The notes beneath the pieces are model-generated. The model ran no database searches and had not been told where the DNA came from. It worked only from the letters and a program-made list of their open reading frames with translations. From Streptomyces prunicolor NBRC 13075 (lineage in GTDB: Bacteria; Actinomycetota; Actinomycetes; Streptomycetales; Streptomycetaceae), in assembly GCF_000367365.1 (NCBI RefSeq), contig NZ_BARF01000011.1:1-64000 (forward strand): a stretch of 64,000 nucleotides of DNA. Direction: 5' to 3'. Of the stretch, positions 50,027 through 59,250 are shown piece after piece (position 1 is the first letter of the stretch; each line of letters begins with the position of its first letter). The position numbers were made by a program, and so were the translations under genes.

Positions 50027-52210
50027 GTGATCGACTCCGCTCCCCTTCTGCCGGGCCGTCAGCCGTTTCTGGACGACTCGGTGATCTGCCTGGCCGCGCC
50101 GTCGTTCGCGCTGTCACCCCGGGACGGACAGCTGCGGGGAACCGGGGTCGACGGCTTCTACGACCAGGACCAACGGCTCCTCCACACGCTCCGGTTGCTC
50201 GTCGACGACCAGGAACCGGAGCACGTCGCGTATCGCACCGAGGGCTCCCGGGAGGCGTTCTTCCAGGCGGTGTGCCGGTCCTCCGAGGACCCGACCTCCG
50301 CGCCCTGGCTGCTGGTCACGCGGGAACGCGCGGTCCGGCGCCCGGACGTCGCGGTGACGGAGCCGGAGTCGGAAGCGGGTTCGGGTGACGTCGTTCTGGT
50401 GCAGAACGTCGGCCCCGCGGCGGCGCGGTTCACCCTCTCCGTGGTGGCCGCCACCGACCTCGCCGACGTGGCCACGATCAAGGCGGGGGTCCCGGCCGCC
50501 GACATCCCCGGCGAACTGGGGGAAGGCCTCGCTCCGGAAGTGCGCTGGCACAGCCCGCGAGACAACAGCGAGGTCGTGCTTCGGGCCGAGCCCGCCCCGC
50601 TGAACGACGGCGCGCTCGAACCGAAGATCACGCTGGACGACCACCGGCCCGGACTGGCCGAATTCCACTGGGAGTTGCTGCTCAAGTCGGGTGAAGAGTG
50701 GTCCGTACGACTGGTGGTGCAGGGCAAGGCCACGACGGTGGCCGACTATCCGGTACCGCCGCGGCAGCCCGCTCCCTGGGGGCCGGTCGAGGTGACCGGG
50801 CACGAGCGCATGGCCGCTCTGCTCACGAAGGGGCTGGCCGACCTGGAGGCGCTGCGGCTGGCCGAGCCGACCGCTTCCGCCGACGAGCGCGAGAACCAGT
50901 TCGTGGCCGCCGGATGCCCGTGGTTCCTCGGCCTGTTCGGCCGGGACAGCATCTGGGCGGCCCGCATGATGCTGCCGTTCGGCACCGAGCTGGCCCGCGG
51001 CACCCTCCGGACCCTGGCCCGCCGACAGGGAAGGCACCACGACGCGTTCACCGACGAGGCCCCCGGGCGGATCCTGCACGAGCTGCGACCGACGGAGACC
51101 CGGCACGGGGACGGCCTGGTGCTCCCCGCCCGCTACTACGCGTCCGTCGACGCGACCCCGCTCTTCGTCGTCCTCCTGCACGAGGCCTGGAAATGGGGTC
51201 TCGCCGAGAAAGAGGTGCGGCTGCTGCTGCCGCAGGCCCGGGCAGCGATGGAGTGGGTCGCGGCCACCCTGGGCCCCGACGACCTGATCAGCTACGGCAA
51301 GGGCCGGGCCGACGGTCTCCTGCACCAGGGCTGGAAGGACTCGCCCGACGCGATCCGCGATGCCGAGGGGTGCCGCGTGGACCCGCCCATCGCCCTGTGC
51401 GAGGTGCAGGGGTACGCCTACCAGGCCGCCGTGGGCTACGCCGAACTCCTCACCGCGCTCCAGGACGACAAGAAGCAGGCACAGGTGTGGCTGGACCGGG
51501 CGAGCCGCATCCGTGCCGCCTTCCAGCGGTCCTTCTGGGTCGAGGAACCGGACGGCCGGCGCTATCCGGCCATCGCCGTCGACGGCGCCGGACGTCCCGT
51601 CACCGGCCGGACCTCCAACATGGGGCACCTGCTGAACTCCGGCATCCTCCAGAGCGAGGAGGAGCACCGGGCGGTGGCCGAGGCGCTCATGTCGGACGGA
51701 CTGCGGACACCCTGGGGGATCCGCACCCGTTCCGCGCACCTGGCCGGATTCAATCCGTTCGGTTATCACGGTGGATCGGTCTGGGCGCACGACTCCGCGA
51801 TCGCCGTGCACGGGCTCGCCGCCACGGGGTTCGTCGACGAGGCCGCCACCCTGCTCGACGGGATGCTCGACGCGGCCCGGCACTTCGACCACCGGTTGCC
51901 CGAGCTCTACGCGGTCTACGCGAACTCGCGGTTCGACCGGCCGGCCCCGTATCCGCCGTCCTGCCGCCCGCAGGCCTGGGCGGCAGCCGCGGCGGCACTG
52001 CTCTGCTCCGCGATGCTCCGGGTGGACGCCGACGTCCCCGACCGCCGGCTGACGCTACGGCCGATCGCGCCCTCACGCATGGGCCTGGAATCCCCCTACG
52101 CTGTCCGGGGGTTGAGGCTCGGCGAGCGATCCGTCGACGTGACCGTCGACCTCCACGGCGGCGCGCAGGTCTCGGGCATCGACACCGAGGAGTGGCGCAT
52201 CGACGCCTGA
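50027..52210 (+). CDS. Amylo-alpha-1,6-glucosidase / GH-fold glycogen debranching-type enzyme
   Basis: 727 residues. N-terminal GDE-N-bis beta domain (about 10-230). The (alpha/alpha)6 barrel includes FVAAGCPWFLGLFGRDSIWAARMMLPFG, GLLHQGWKDSPDAI and GYHGGSVWAHDSAIAVHGL, where the acidic catalytic residues of this class lie. It probably trims alpha-glucosidic branches of glycogen, trehalose-type or envelope oligosaccharides in the cytosol. GTG 50027 has GGAAAGG upstream; GTG 50018 is the alternative. A glycosyltransferase follows in the same direction. Confidence 0.88.
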   Translation: MIDSAPLLPGRQPFLDDSVICLAAPSFALSPRDGQLRGTGVDGFYDQDQRLLHTLRLLVDDQEPEHVAYRTEGSREAFFQAVCRSSEDPTSAPWLLVTRERAVRRPDVAVTEPESEAGSGDVVLVQNVGPAAARFTLSVVAATDLADVATIKAGVPAADIPGELGEGLAPEVRWHSPRDNSEVVLRAEPAPLNDGALEPKITLDDHRPGLAEFHWELLLKSGEEWSVRLVVQGKATTVADYPVPPRQPAPWGPVEVTGHERMAALLTKGLADLEALRLAEPTASADERENQFVAAGCPWFLGLFGRDSIWAARMMLPFGTELARGTLRTLARRQGRHHDAFTDEAPGRILHELRPTETRHGDGLVLPARYYASVDATPLFVVLLHEAWKWGLAEKEVRLLLPQARAAMEWVAATLGPDDLISYGKGRADGLLHQGWKDSPDAIRDAEGCRVDPPIALCEVQGYAYQAAVGYAELLTALQDDKKQAQVWLDRASRIRAAFQRSFWVEEPDGRRYPAIAVDGAGRPVTGRTSNMGHLLNSGILQSEEEHRAVAEALMSDGLRTPWGIRTRSAHLAGFNPFGYHGGSVWAHDSAIAVHGLAATGFVDEAATLLDGMLDAARHFDHRLPELYAVYANSRFDRPAPYPPSCRPQAWAAAAAALLCSAMLRVDADVPDRRLTLRPIAPSRMGLESPYAVRGLRLGERSVDVTVDLHGGAQVSGIDTEEWRIDA

Positions 52211-52285
52211 GGTTCTGGCACGACCTGTGGTTCTCGCACAACCGGAGGGTCTCGCACGACTTGAGGTTCTCGCACGACCTGAGGC
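52208..52285. repeat. 18-bp tandem repeat starting at the glucosidase stop codon
   Basis: Four copies, core GGTTCTCGCACGACC, starting at 52208, 52226, 52244 and 52262, with a fifth partial at 52280. The first copy begins with the TGA stop codon. The array fills most of the gap to the glycosyltransferase gene. Confidence 0.85.
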
Positions 52286-52313
52286 AGAGCGGTCCCCGAG
52301 GAGAGGGAGACAC

Positions 52314-53537
52314 GTGGTACGTGGCGGGCCAACGGACAGCCGGCGTTCCATAGCCCTCGTGCACTGGGCCTTTCCGCCCACGGTCGGCGGCGTCGAATCC
52401 CATCTCGCCGACTACGCCGCCTCGTTGGCGCAGCGGGGACACCGGGTGACCCTGCTGACCGGCGAACTCCGGCCGCAGCCGGTCGACCAGGTCGAGATCC
52501 TCAGCCATCGCCTCTTACGGCTGACCGAATACCGCGGCGGCGCCCCGGACGGGACCCGGGGCGCGCGGAGATGGGTGACGCCCGCCGAGGAGCGCCAGGC
52601 CGCCGAGCTGTACGCGTGGCTCGCCCGCGTGGTGGACACCCGCGGCATCCAGCTCGTGCACGGCCACAACCTGCACCACTTCTCCCCGGTACCGGCCCTG
52701 GCGCTGAACCGGCTCAGGGAACGCACCAGCACGCCGCTGCTGCACACGTACCACAGCATCTGGCCCGAGGACCCTTGGACGGCCCAGTTCTGCGCCTCCT
52801 GGGACGGCCACTTCGTGGTCTCGGAATACCTGGCCTTCGCCTGCCGGACGCACCTCGGCATCCGCGCCCGCCGCAGCTACCTGGGCATCGCCACCGGCCG
52901 GTTCCGCGATCTGCCGCCGGCCCGGGAGGACGGTCCCCGCACCGTGCTCCTGCCGGCCCGCCTCTTCCCTGACAAGGGCGCGGAGCTGGCGGTCCGCATG
53001 GTGGGCGCGCTCAGACAGAGCGGGCTGCCCGTCCGCCTGGTGCTGACCAGCCCGCACGAGGTCGTGGACTGGCACGAGGAACAGCAGGGCTTCCTCGTAC
53101 GGCTCAACAAGCTGATCGACGAGCTGAGACTGCGCTCCCACGTGGACCTGGTGCCGACCCCCAAGGAGAAGATGCCGGGCCTCTACGCCCGCTCCCACGT
53201 CGTCGTCTACCCCTCGGACTACCCGGAGCCGCTGGGACTCGCCCCCCTGGAAGCGATGTCCGCCGGCCGCCCCGTCGTCGTCACGGCCACCGGCGGCCTG
53301 CCGGAGACCGTCGTCCACGGCCGGACCGGATACGTGGTGACACCGGGAGACCTCGATCAACTCAGCGACCGGGTAAGGAGTTTGCTCCTCGACCCCGTCC
53401 TCTCCCGCCGACTCGGCCAGGAAGGGCGCAGACACGTCGAGCGCCAGTTCAACCTCCAGACCTACGTCGACAAGATGTCCGCGCAGTACACGGCGCTCGT
53501 GAAGGACCGTGTCGAAGGGCTGTCACAGAGCGGCTGA
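52314..53537 (+). CDS. GT4-family glycosyltransferase
   Basis: 407 residues, GT-B fold. PPTVGGVESHLADYAASLAQRGHRV is the acceptor-side Gly-rich motif. YPSDYPEPLGLAPLEAMSAGRPVVVTATGG carries the E(x7)E nucleotide-sugar site. It transfers a sugar from an NDP- or UDP-donor; the acceptor is unknown. GTG 52314 has GAGGAGAGGGAG upstream. It contains one TTA leucine codon at 52515-52517, rare in Streptomyces and read by the bldA tRNA. It probably forms an operon with the glucosidase. Confidence 0.9.
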   Translation: MVRGGPTDSRRSIALVHWAFPPTVGGVESHLADYAASLAQRGHRVTLLTGELRPQPVDQVEILSHRLLRLTEYRGGAPDGTRGARRWVTPAEERQAAELYAWLARVVDTRGIQLVHGHNLHHFSPVPALALNRLRERTSTPLLHTYHSIWPEDPWTAQFCASWDGHFVVSEYLAFACRTHLGIRARRSYLGIATGRFRDLPPAREDGPRTVLLPARLFPDKGAELAVRMVGALRQSGLPVRLVLTSPHEVVDWHEEQQGFLVRLNKLIDELRLRSHVDLVPTPKEKMPGLYARSHVVVYPSDYPEPLGLAPLEAMSAGRPVVVTATGGLPETVVHGRTGYVVTPGDLDQLSDRVRSLLLDPVLSRRLGQEGRRHVERQFNLQTYVDKMSAQYTALVKDRVEGLSQSG

Positions 53538-53720
53538 CGCGTGCCCGCCTCGATCGGGACGTCATGGCGGCTTGTCCGAGTCGGCCGGGTACACCACGCT
53601 GAGCCCAGAGCACGGGGGCGGCCGGCGAGCCCGGATCGCGCACCGATCAGTCCCGCACCGATGAGTTTCCCGCGCCGCGCCGGTCCACCCACCGGAGACC
53701 CACGGACGGAAGGCTGAGCC

Positions 53721-54287
53721 ATGCGGAAACTCATCTACGGCATGAACCTGACCCTGGACGGCTACATCGCCACGGCCGGCGACGACATCGGCTGGAGCGG
53801 ACCGCCGAGCGAGGAGCTGTTCCAGTGGTGGCTCGGCCAGGAGCAGGCGAGTGACCTGACGCTGTACGGGCGCAAGCTGTGGCAGACGATGAGCTCCTAC
53901 TGGCCGACCGGCGACCAGCAGCCGGGCGCCACCCCGGCGGAGATCGAGTTCGCGCGGAACTGGCGGGACACACCGAAGGTGGTGTTCTCCTCGACGATCG
54001 ACAAGGTCGACTGGAACACCCGCCTGGTCACCGGCGACGCGATCGCCGAGATCACCCGGCTCAAGGCCGAGGACGGCGGCCCGATGAACATCGGCGGCGC
54101 GACGCTCGGCGGGGCGGCCATGCGCGCCGGGCTGATCGACGAGTACGCGATCGCCACCCATCCGGTCCTGGTGGGCAGCGGCACGCCGTTCTTCGCCGCG
54201 CTGGACAGCTGGGTGCACCTGAACCTGGTGGAGACCCGGACGCTTCCCGGCGGCGTGGTCCTGACCAGGTACGAGACGAGGCGCTGA
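53721..54287 (+). CDS. Dihydrofolate reductase-fold (RibD C-terminal) protein
   Basis: 188 residues. MNLTLDGYIA, LTLYGRKLWQTMSSYWP and NIGGATLGGAAMRAGLIDEY are characteristic of RibD-C/YyaP-like proteins, which share the DHFR fold and bind NADPH. The substrate is unknown. GGAAGG lies 7 nt before ATG 53721. The last codons and the stop are the start of a 23-bp tandem repeat. Confidence 0.9.
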   Translation: MRKLIYGMNLTLDGYIATAGDDIGWSGPPSEELFQWWLGQEQASDLTLYGRKLWQTMSSYWPTGDQQPGATPAEIEFARNWRDTPKVVFSSTIDKVDWNTRLVTGDAIAEITRLKAEDGGPMNIGGATLGGAAMRAGLIDEYAIATHPVLVGSGTPFFAALDSWVHLNLVETRTLPGGVVLTRYETRR

Positions 54288-54379
54288 GCAGGTACGAGAT
54301 GTGGCGCTGAGCAGGTACGAGACGAGGCGCTGAGCAGGTACGAGATGTGGCGCTGAGCGGGTACGAGATGAGGAGCTGA
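54265..54379. repeat. 23-bp tandem repeat including the stop codon of the RibD-like gene
   Basis: Five copies, core CAGGTACGAGACGAGGCGCT, with TGA at 54285 (gene stop), 54308, 54331, 54354 and 54377. Units alternate GACGAGG and GATGTGG. The period of 23 is not a multiple of three. Confidence 0.9.
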
Positions 54380-54479
54380 GCAACAGCACCCACGCGCCGG
54401 CCACCGGACCCGGCACGTCAACTCCGTTGCGCGAAGCGACATTTCGTGGCTCCTCCCCATGGTCGTTACGGTCGGATCC

Positions 54480-55943
54480 ATGGAGCAGAATCCGTGGAAT
54501 TTCCCGACGGCCGAAGAACTCGCCACCGCCCTGCGCGCCGGCGAAACGACCTCGGCGGAACTGACCGACGAGGCGATCACCCGTATCGAGCGGCACGACA
54601 AGGCGATCAACGCGATCTGCGTGCCGGACTTCGACCGCGCCCGGGCCGCCGCACACGCCGCCGACCGGGCCCGCGCCCGCGGCGAGGACCGGCCGCTGCT
54701 CGGCATCCCGGTGACGGTCAAGGAGTCGTACGACATCGCCGGGCTGCCCACGACCTGGGGCATGCCGACGCACCGGACGTACGTGCCCGCCGAGGACGCG
54801 GTGCAGGTGTCACGGCTCAGGGCCGCGGGCGCGGTGCTGCTCGGCAAGACCAATGTGCCGCTGAGCCTGCAGGACGTGCAGAGCTTCAACGAGATCTACG
54901 GCACCACCAACAACCCCTGGGATCACGGCCGTACATCGGGCGGATCCTCCGGCGGATCGGCGGCGGCCCTCGCGCTCGGGTTCGGCGCGCTGTCCATCGG
55001 ATCCGACATCGGGGGTTCGCTGCGCACGCCCGCGCATTTCTGCGGTGTCTACGCGCACAAGCCGACGCTCGGTCTTGCGGCGAGCCGTGGCATGGTCCCG
55101 CCGACCGCGCAGGCCCTCCCGGTCGAATCCGACCTCGCCGTCGTCGGTCCGATGGCGCGCACCGCCCGTGACCTCACGCTCCTGCTCGACGTCATGGCCG
55201 GACCGGACCCGCTGACCCACGGTGTGGCGTACGACGTGACGCTGCCGCCCGCGCGCCACGAGCGGCTCGGCGACTTCCGGGTCCTGGTCCTCGACGAGCA
55301 TCCGCTCATCGCGACCGGGGCCGCGGTGCGGGCGGGCGTGCACCGGGTGGCCGACGCGCTCGCCGACGCCGGCGCCCGCGTCGAACGGCACACTCCACTG
55401 CTGCCCGACCTGACCGAAGCCGCGCTGATCTACGCGCAGTTGCACTTCTCGGGCGCCGTCGCGGGTTTTCCCGACGAGGCGTACGAGTACTTCCGCACCC
55501 GCGCCGCCGGACTGAGCGCGGACGACCACAGTCTCGACGCGGCGCGGCTGCGCGGCATGGTGTTCAGTCACCGGGACTGGATCCGGGCGAACCATCGCCG
55601 CGAGCTGCACCGGCACGGCTGGCGGCAGCTCTTCGGCGCGTTCGACGCCGTGGTGTGTCCCGTCACGCCGACTCCCGCGTTCCCGCACGACCACGACCCC
55701 GACCTGATGGCACGCCGACTCGACATCGACGGCGTGGAGTATCCCTACCTCGACCAGCTCGTGTGGGCCGGCCTGGCCACCATGCCCGGGCTGCCGGCCA
55801 CGGCTGTACCGGCGGGGCGGTCGCCGGAGGGGCTGCCGGTGGGGGTGCAGATCGTCGGGCCGATGTTCGAGGACCGGACTCCGCTGCGGCTGGCGGAACT
55901 GCTGGAGGAGCGGATCGGCGGCTTCCGGGCGCCGGGGGCGTAG
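54480..55943 (+). CDS. Amidase-signature hydrolase
   Basis: 487 residues. The Ser-Ser-Lys triad is visible: Lys in VTVKESYDIAG, the cis-Ser in GRTSGGSSGGSAAAL and nucleophile Ser in GSDIGGSLRTPAHFCG. Family enzymes hydrolyse carboxamides; the substrate is unknown. TACGGT at 54467-54472 lies 7 nt before ATG 54480, suggesting a leaderless mRNA. It is unrelated in sequence to GatA partners, and no gatB/C is adjacent. Confidence 0.92.
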   Translation: MEQNPWNFPTAEELATALRAGETTSAELTDEAITRIERHDKAINAICVPDFDRARAAAHAADRARARGEDRPLLGIPVTVKESYDIAGLPTTWGMPTHRTYVPAEDAVQVSRLRAAGAVLLGKTNVPLSLQDVQSFNEIYGTTNNPWDHGRTSGGSSGGSAAALALGFGALSIGSDIGGSLRTPAHFCGVYAHKPTLGLAASRGMVPPTAQALPVESDLAVVGPMARTARDLTLLLDVMAGPDPLTHGVAYDVTLPPARHERLGDFRVLVLDEHPLIATGAAVRAGVHRVADALADAGARVERHTPLLPDLTEAALIYAQLHFSGAVAGFPDEAYEYFRTRAAGLSADDHSLDAARLRGMVFSHRDWIRANHRRELHRHGWRQLFGAFDAVVCPVTPTPAFPHDHDPDLMARRLDIDGVEYPYLDQLVWAGLATMPGLPATAVPAGRSPEGLPVGVQIVGPMFEDRTPLRLAELLEERIGGFRAPGA

Positions 55944-56110
55944 GGGCGGAGGGGGAGGAGGGGGAGGTGAGCAGGTCGCCGGGCGCGGAATCGCGCGGGG
56001 CCCTCGTGCGTTGAGCACACTGGGTAGGGGACGCCGGCGGCGTACGAGCCGAGTGACCGGGCCGACCCAGCTGCCCGAGTGATCGAGCTGACGGAAATTG
56101 GAGGGTCGCG

Positions 56111-56623
56111 ATGGCTGCGCAGACGCAGAGGGCCGTGCTTGCGGGCGGATGCTTCTGGGGGATGGAGGAGCTGGTCCGCCGACTCCCGGGCGTGACCGCG
56201 ACCCGGGTCGGCTACACCGGGGGAGACGTGCCGAACGCGACGTACCGTAACCACGGCACGCACGCGGAGGCCATCGAGATCCTCTACGACCCGGAGCGGA
56301 CCGACTACCGCGCGCTCCTGGAGTTCTTCTTCCAGATCCACGACCCGAGCACCAAGAACCGCCAGGGCAACGACATAGGCCTCAGCTACCGCTCGGCGAT
56401 CTACTACGTCGACGACGAGCAGAAGCGCGTGGCCGAGGACACGATCGCGGACGTGGACGCGTCGGGCCTGTGGCCGGGCAAGGTCGTCACCGAGGTGGAG
56501 CCGGTCGGTCCCTTCTGGGAGGCCGAGCCGGAGCACCAGGACTACCTCCAGCGGTACCCCGACGGCTACACCTGCCACTTCCCGCGGCCGGGCTGGCGCC
56601 TGCCGGCCCGCGCGGAGGGCTGA
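56111..56623 (+). CDS. msrA: Peptide-methionine (S)-S-oxide reductase MsrA
   Basis: 170 residues. GGCFWGMEE carries the catalytic Cys; [16 protein letters not shown] and YRSAIYY follow the family order. It repairs methionine S-sulfoxide in proteins with thioredoxin. The C-terminus lacks the CGxGGxG resolving-Cys tail seen in the second MsrA at 60474, but has a Cys in [15 protein letters not shown] lies 6 nt before ATG 56111. Confidence 0.93.
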   Translation: MAAQTQRAVLAGGCFWGMEELVRRLPGVTATRVGYTGGDVPNATYRNHGTHAEAIEILYDPERTDYRALLEFFFQIHDPSTKNRQGNDIGLSYRSAIYYVDDEQKRVAEDTIADVDASGLWPGKVVTEVEPVGPFWEAEPEHQDYLQRYPDGYTCHFPRPGWRLPARAEG

Positions 56624-56652
56624 CGCCGAGGCGAGTAGTACGGCATCCAGAG

Positions 56653-56690
56653 GCGTGCGCCCCCTTCCTTCGGTGGACGGGGGCGCACGC
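56653..56690. terminator. Bidirectional terminator msrA / secreted DUF5829 gene
   Basis: GCGTGCGCCCCC (56653-56664) and GGGGGCGCACGC (56679-56690) form a perfect 12-bp stem between convergent genes. Confidence 0.85.
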
Positions 56691-56698
56691 ACTGTTGT

Positions 56699-57664
56699 CT
56701 AGCGGGTGGTGCCGTTCGTGCCGTTCTCGGCGAACGTCCACACCGCACGGCTGCCGGGGCCGACGGTGAGGGTCGAGTTGCCGATCCGCTCCACGTGCCG
56801 GTCCTTCACGGGCCGGTTGAGGGACATGTCGACCTGCCGGTATCCCGTTTGTTCCCGGGGTACGACGTCGAGCCGGATCGTGGTGCCGCCGCCCTCCGCG
56901 ACGACGCCCCCGCCCGTCACGGTCCGGACGCTGAACCCGCCGGCCCGCAGCAGCGGCACGGTGTCGGCGAGGTCGCCCGCGGTGACCGCGATCCGGACGG
57001 CGGTCACGTCCCGCATCAGGTGGGTGCGGTAGTCGTCGGAGAGGTAGCGCTCCCGGCCGACGTCACCGGGGAAACTCGGCGGCTCGGTGTTGCTGCGCGG
57101 GTCGGCGAAGTACTCCGCCCGGTACTCCATCCCCCAGGCATCGAAGGCGTCGTACTGGGTGTCGGTGAGGACGGCGTCGAACCACGGCACGGGTACACCG
57201 TCGCCGAAGTCCTTGGTCTGGAGGAAGTCGATGGGTTCGGCGACCCCCTCGGCCTTCAGCCGTTCCTTGACCGTCGCCAGTTCGCCGGCGCGTTCGACCG
57301 AGAGGCCGAGTCCGGCGGAGCCGAGCGTCCCGTCCTGACCGGGGACGTCACCGATCCCGAGCAGTTCCAGGTAGGTCTCGCGGCCCATCAGATAACGGCC
57401 GGTCCAGGTCTGGCCGCCGCTACCGGTTGTGGTGCGGACCTGGAAGTTGGCGAACTCCCGCAGGTAGTCGGAGTGCTCGATGGCGTCGGCGGTCTCCCGG
57501 TCGAAGACTCCGAAGGAGTGGTTGTAGAACAGCAACTGCCGATCGTACGAGCCACCCGAGCCCTGGTTCCCCTCGGCCTGTGCCGTCCCCACCCCACCCC
57601 CGATCGCTCCGGCGAGAGCCACAGCGAGCACGATGATCATCCGTAGTGTGCGACGAATCAACAT
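56699..57664 (-). CDS. Secreted DUF5829-family protein
   Basis: 321 residues. Signal peptide about 1-29 (IRRTLRMIIVLAVALAGAIGGG; ends TAQA), then a globular domain (NHSFGVFDRETADAIEHSDYLREFANFQVRTT) of the DUF5829 type, related in layout to glyoxalase-like secreted proteins. The function is unknown. ATG 57664 has TACGAT 7 nt upstream, a likely leaderless promoter. Confidence 0.8.
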   Translation of the reverse strand: MLIRRTLRMIIVLAVALAGAIGGGVGTAQAEGNQGSGGSYDRQLLFYNHSFGVFDRETADAIEHSDYLREFANFQVRTTTGSGGQTWTGRYLMGRETYLELLGIGDVPGQDGTLGSAGLGLSVERAGELATVKERLKAEGVAEPIDFLQTKDFGDGVPVPWFDAVLTDTQYDAFDAWGMEYRAEYFADPRSNTEPPSFPGDVGRERYLSDDYRTHLMRDVTAVRIAVTAGDLADTVPLLRAGGFSVRTVTGGGVVAEGGGTTIRLDVVPREQTGYRQVDMSLNRPVKDRHVERIGNSTLTVGPGSRAVWTFAENGTNGTTR

Positions 57665-57751
57665 GCGCGGGATCGTAGGGCGGGGAGGGGGGTGGCCGCC
57701 GGTCTTTGTGAACGGGGTCGAAATGCTTGACACGGCGAGCGGGAACGGTGG

Positions 57752-58084
57752 CTACAACAGTCTCTCGTCCCGGACCACCCAGCCGGTGCCCAACTCACGG
57801 CGCAGCGCCTCCAGCGCGGCCCGCGCCTGCTGTGTGAACAGCTGCAGTTCGTCGTCGGACCACGGGGACGGGCCCGGCGGACAGTCCCAGTCGATCGACG
57901 ACTGGTACCGCTCGGACAGCCGCGTCAGCTCGGCCCGGGTGGCCGGGGTGATCGGCAGGCGCTCGACCTCGCAGGGGTAGCCGTAGGGACTGTCCATGTC
58001 GTCCGGCCACAACGGGGTGTCCACGCCGGCCTCGAAGAAGAAGCGCAGGTACTGGATCACGCCGCAGCCTCTCATGACGTCCAT
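57752..58084 (-). CDS. Hypothetical protein
   Basis: 110 residues, soluble, with an aromatic N-terminal part (VIQYLRFFFEAGVDTPLWPDD) and a helical C-terminal part (ELQLFTQQARAALEALRRELG). No family is recognised. ATG 58084 is taken as start; ATG 58075 is possible. It lies 48 bp after the PLP enzyme gene on the same strand and may be co-transcribed. Confidence 0.65.
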   Translation of the reverse strand: MDVMRGCGVIQYLRFFFEAGVDTPLWPDDMDSPYGYPCEVERLPITPATRAELTRLSERYQSSIDWDCPPGPSPWSDDELQLFTQQARAALEALRRELGTGWVVRDERLL

Positions 58085-58132
58085 CGGGGTCGGGCGGAGT
58101 CAGGCCCTGTGAGGGAGGGAAGCCGCGCCGAC

Positions 58133-59185
58133 TCAGCGGTGATGGCCGACCCAACCCTGATAGGCATCCACGTCGACATTGCTGCCGCACACGATGGTGA
58201 CCACATGCCGGCCCGCGAAACGGTCACGGTCTTCCAGGACCGCCGCGATGCCGAGCGCGGCCGACGGTTCGACGACGAGGCTGGCATGGTCGAGGAGCAT
58301 CCGCATACCGGCGATGATCGACTCCTCGCGCACCAGAACGGCATCGTCGGCGACCAGCAGAAGATCGTCCAGGACGGCCGGGATGGGGCGGCGGCCGGCG
58401 ACGCCGTCGGCGATGGTGTCGGTCGAGTCGGTGGTGACGACGTGCCGACTGTGCCACGAGCGCGTCATCGCGGGTGCGCCCAGCGGCTGGACGCAGATCA
58501 CCTCGACGCCGGGCGCCAGAGCCTTCATCACATGCCCCACGCCGGTGGCCATCGCCCCACCGCCGAGAGCGATCAGGACGGTGTCGAACGGCGGCGCGGT
58601 GCCCGTCAGTTCGGCCAGTTCGGCCAGTTCGGCCAGTTCGGCCAGTTCCGTCTGTTCCGCCTGTTGTCCTTTTGGTTCCAGCAGTTCCAGCAGTTCCAGG
58701 CCGATGGTGGCCGCGCCCTCGCAGGTCTCGAGGTCCAGGCTGTCCTCGACCAGCCGGATGCCGTCGTACCGCGCGATGTCCGCCGCCCGCTCCCGCGCCA
58801 ACTCGTGGTCGCCGTCGACCAGTTCCAGCGTGGCGCCCAGCGCGCGGATGCGATCCAGCTTGGCCACGGTCGCGAAGCGGGACGCCACGACGGTCACATC
58901 GAGCCCCCGGCCACGACCGGACCAGGCGAGGGCCTGACCGAGGTTGCCCGCACTGGCACACACCACGGCCCGCGGACCACGCTCGGCCAGCAGACTCGCG
59001 ACCACCTCGGTACCGCGCCCCTTGAAACTGCGCACCGGGTTCGCCGTCTCGAGCTTGATACTCACCGCACACCCGAGACCGGGCTCCAACGCCTCACAGC
59101 GGTACAGCGGCGTATCGAGAAACACCGGGTCGATCACCCGGCGAGCGGCCCGGATCCGTGCGATGTCGAGACGGGTCTGCTGCAC
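58133..59185 (-). CDS. PLP-dependent threonine/serine dehydratase-like enzyme
   Basis: 350 residues, fold type II. The PLP Lys is in NPVRSFKGRG, the phosphate loop in ALGGGAMATGVG, and SAGNLGQALAW is the substrate loop. It probably deaminates Ser/Thr or a related amino acid, but the exact reaction is open. A 3-residue repeat (ELA)4, encoded by a 9-bp tandem repeat at 58607-58651, sits in a surface segment between the two domains. GTG 59185 has TACGCT 8 nt upstream. No ACT regulatory domain is present, so it is the short, catabolic type. Confidence 0.85.
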   Translation of the reverse strand: MQQTRLDIARIRAARRVIDPVFLDTPLYRCEALEPGLGCAVSIKLETANPVRSFKGRGTEVVASLLAERGPRAVVCASAGNLGQALAWSGRGRGLDVTVVASRFATVAKLDRIRALGATLELVDGDHELARERAADIARYDGIRLVEDSLDLETCEGAATIGLELLELLEPKGQQAEQTELAELAELAELAELTGTAPPFDTVLIALGGGAMATGVGHVMKALAPGVEVICVQPLGAPAMTRSWHSRHVVTTDSTDTIADGVAGRRPIPAVLDDLLLVADDAVLVREESIIAGMRMLLDHASLVVEPSAALGIAAVLEDRDRFAGRHVVTIVCGSNVDVDAYQGWVGHHR

Positions 59186-59250
59186 GACACGGGAGCGTAG
59201 CGGCACCGGCGCTGTTCCCTCCGGGGACCGTCGTCGCCGGTGTGCATCCG

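Noticed and set aside
54265..54379. CRISPR array
   Set aside because: The 23-bp units are directly tandem without spacers and start inside a coding gene; no cas gene is nearby.
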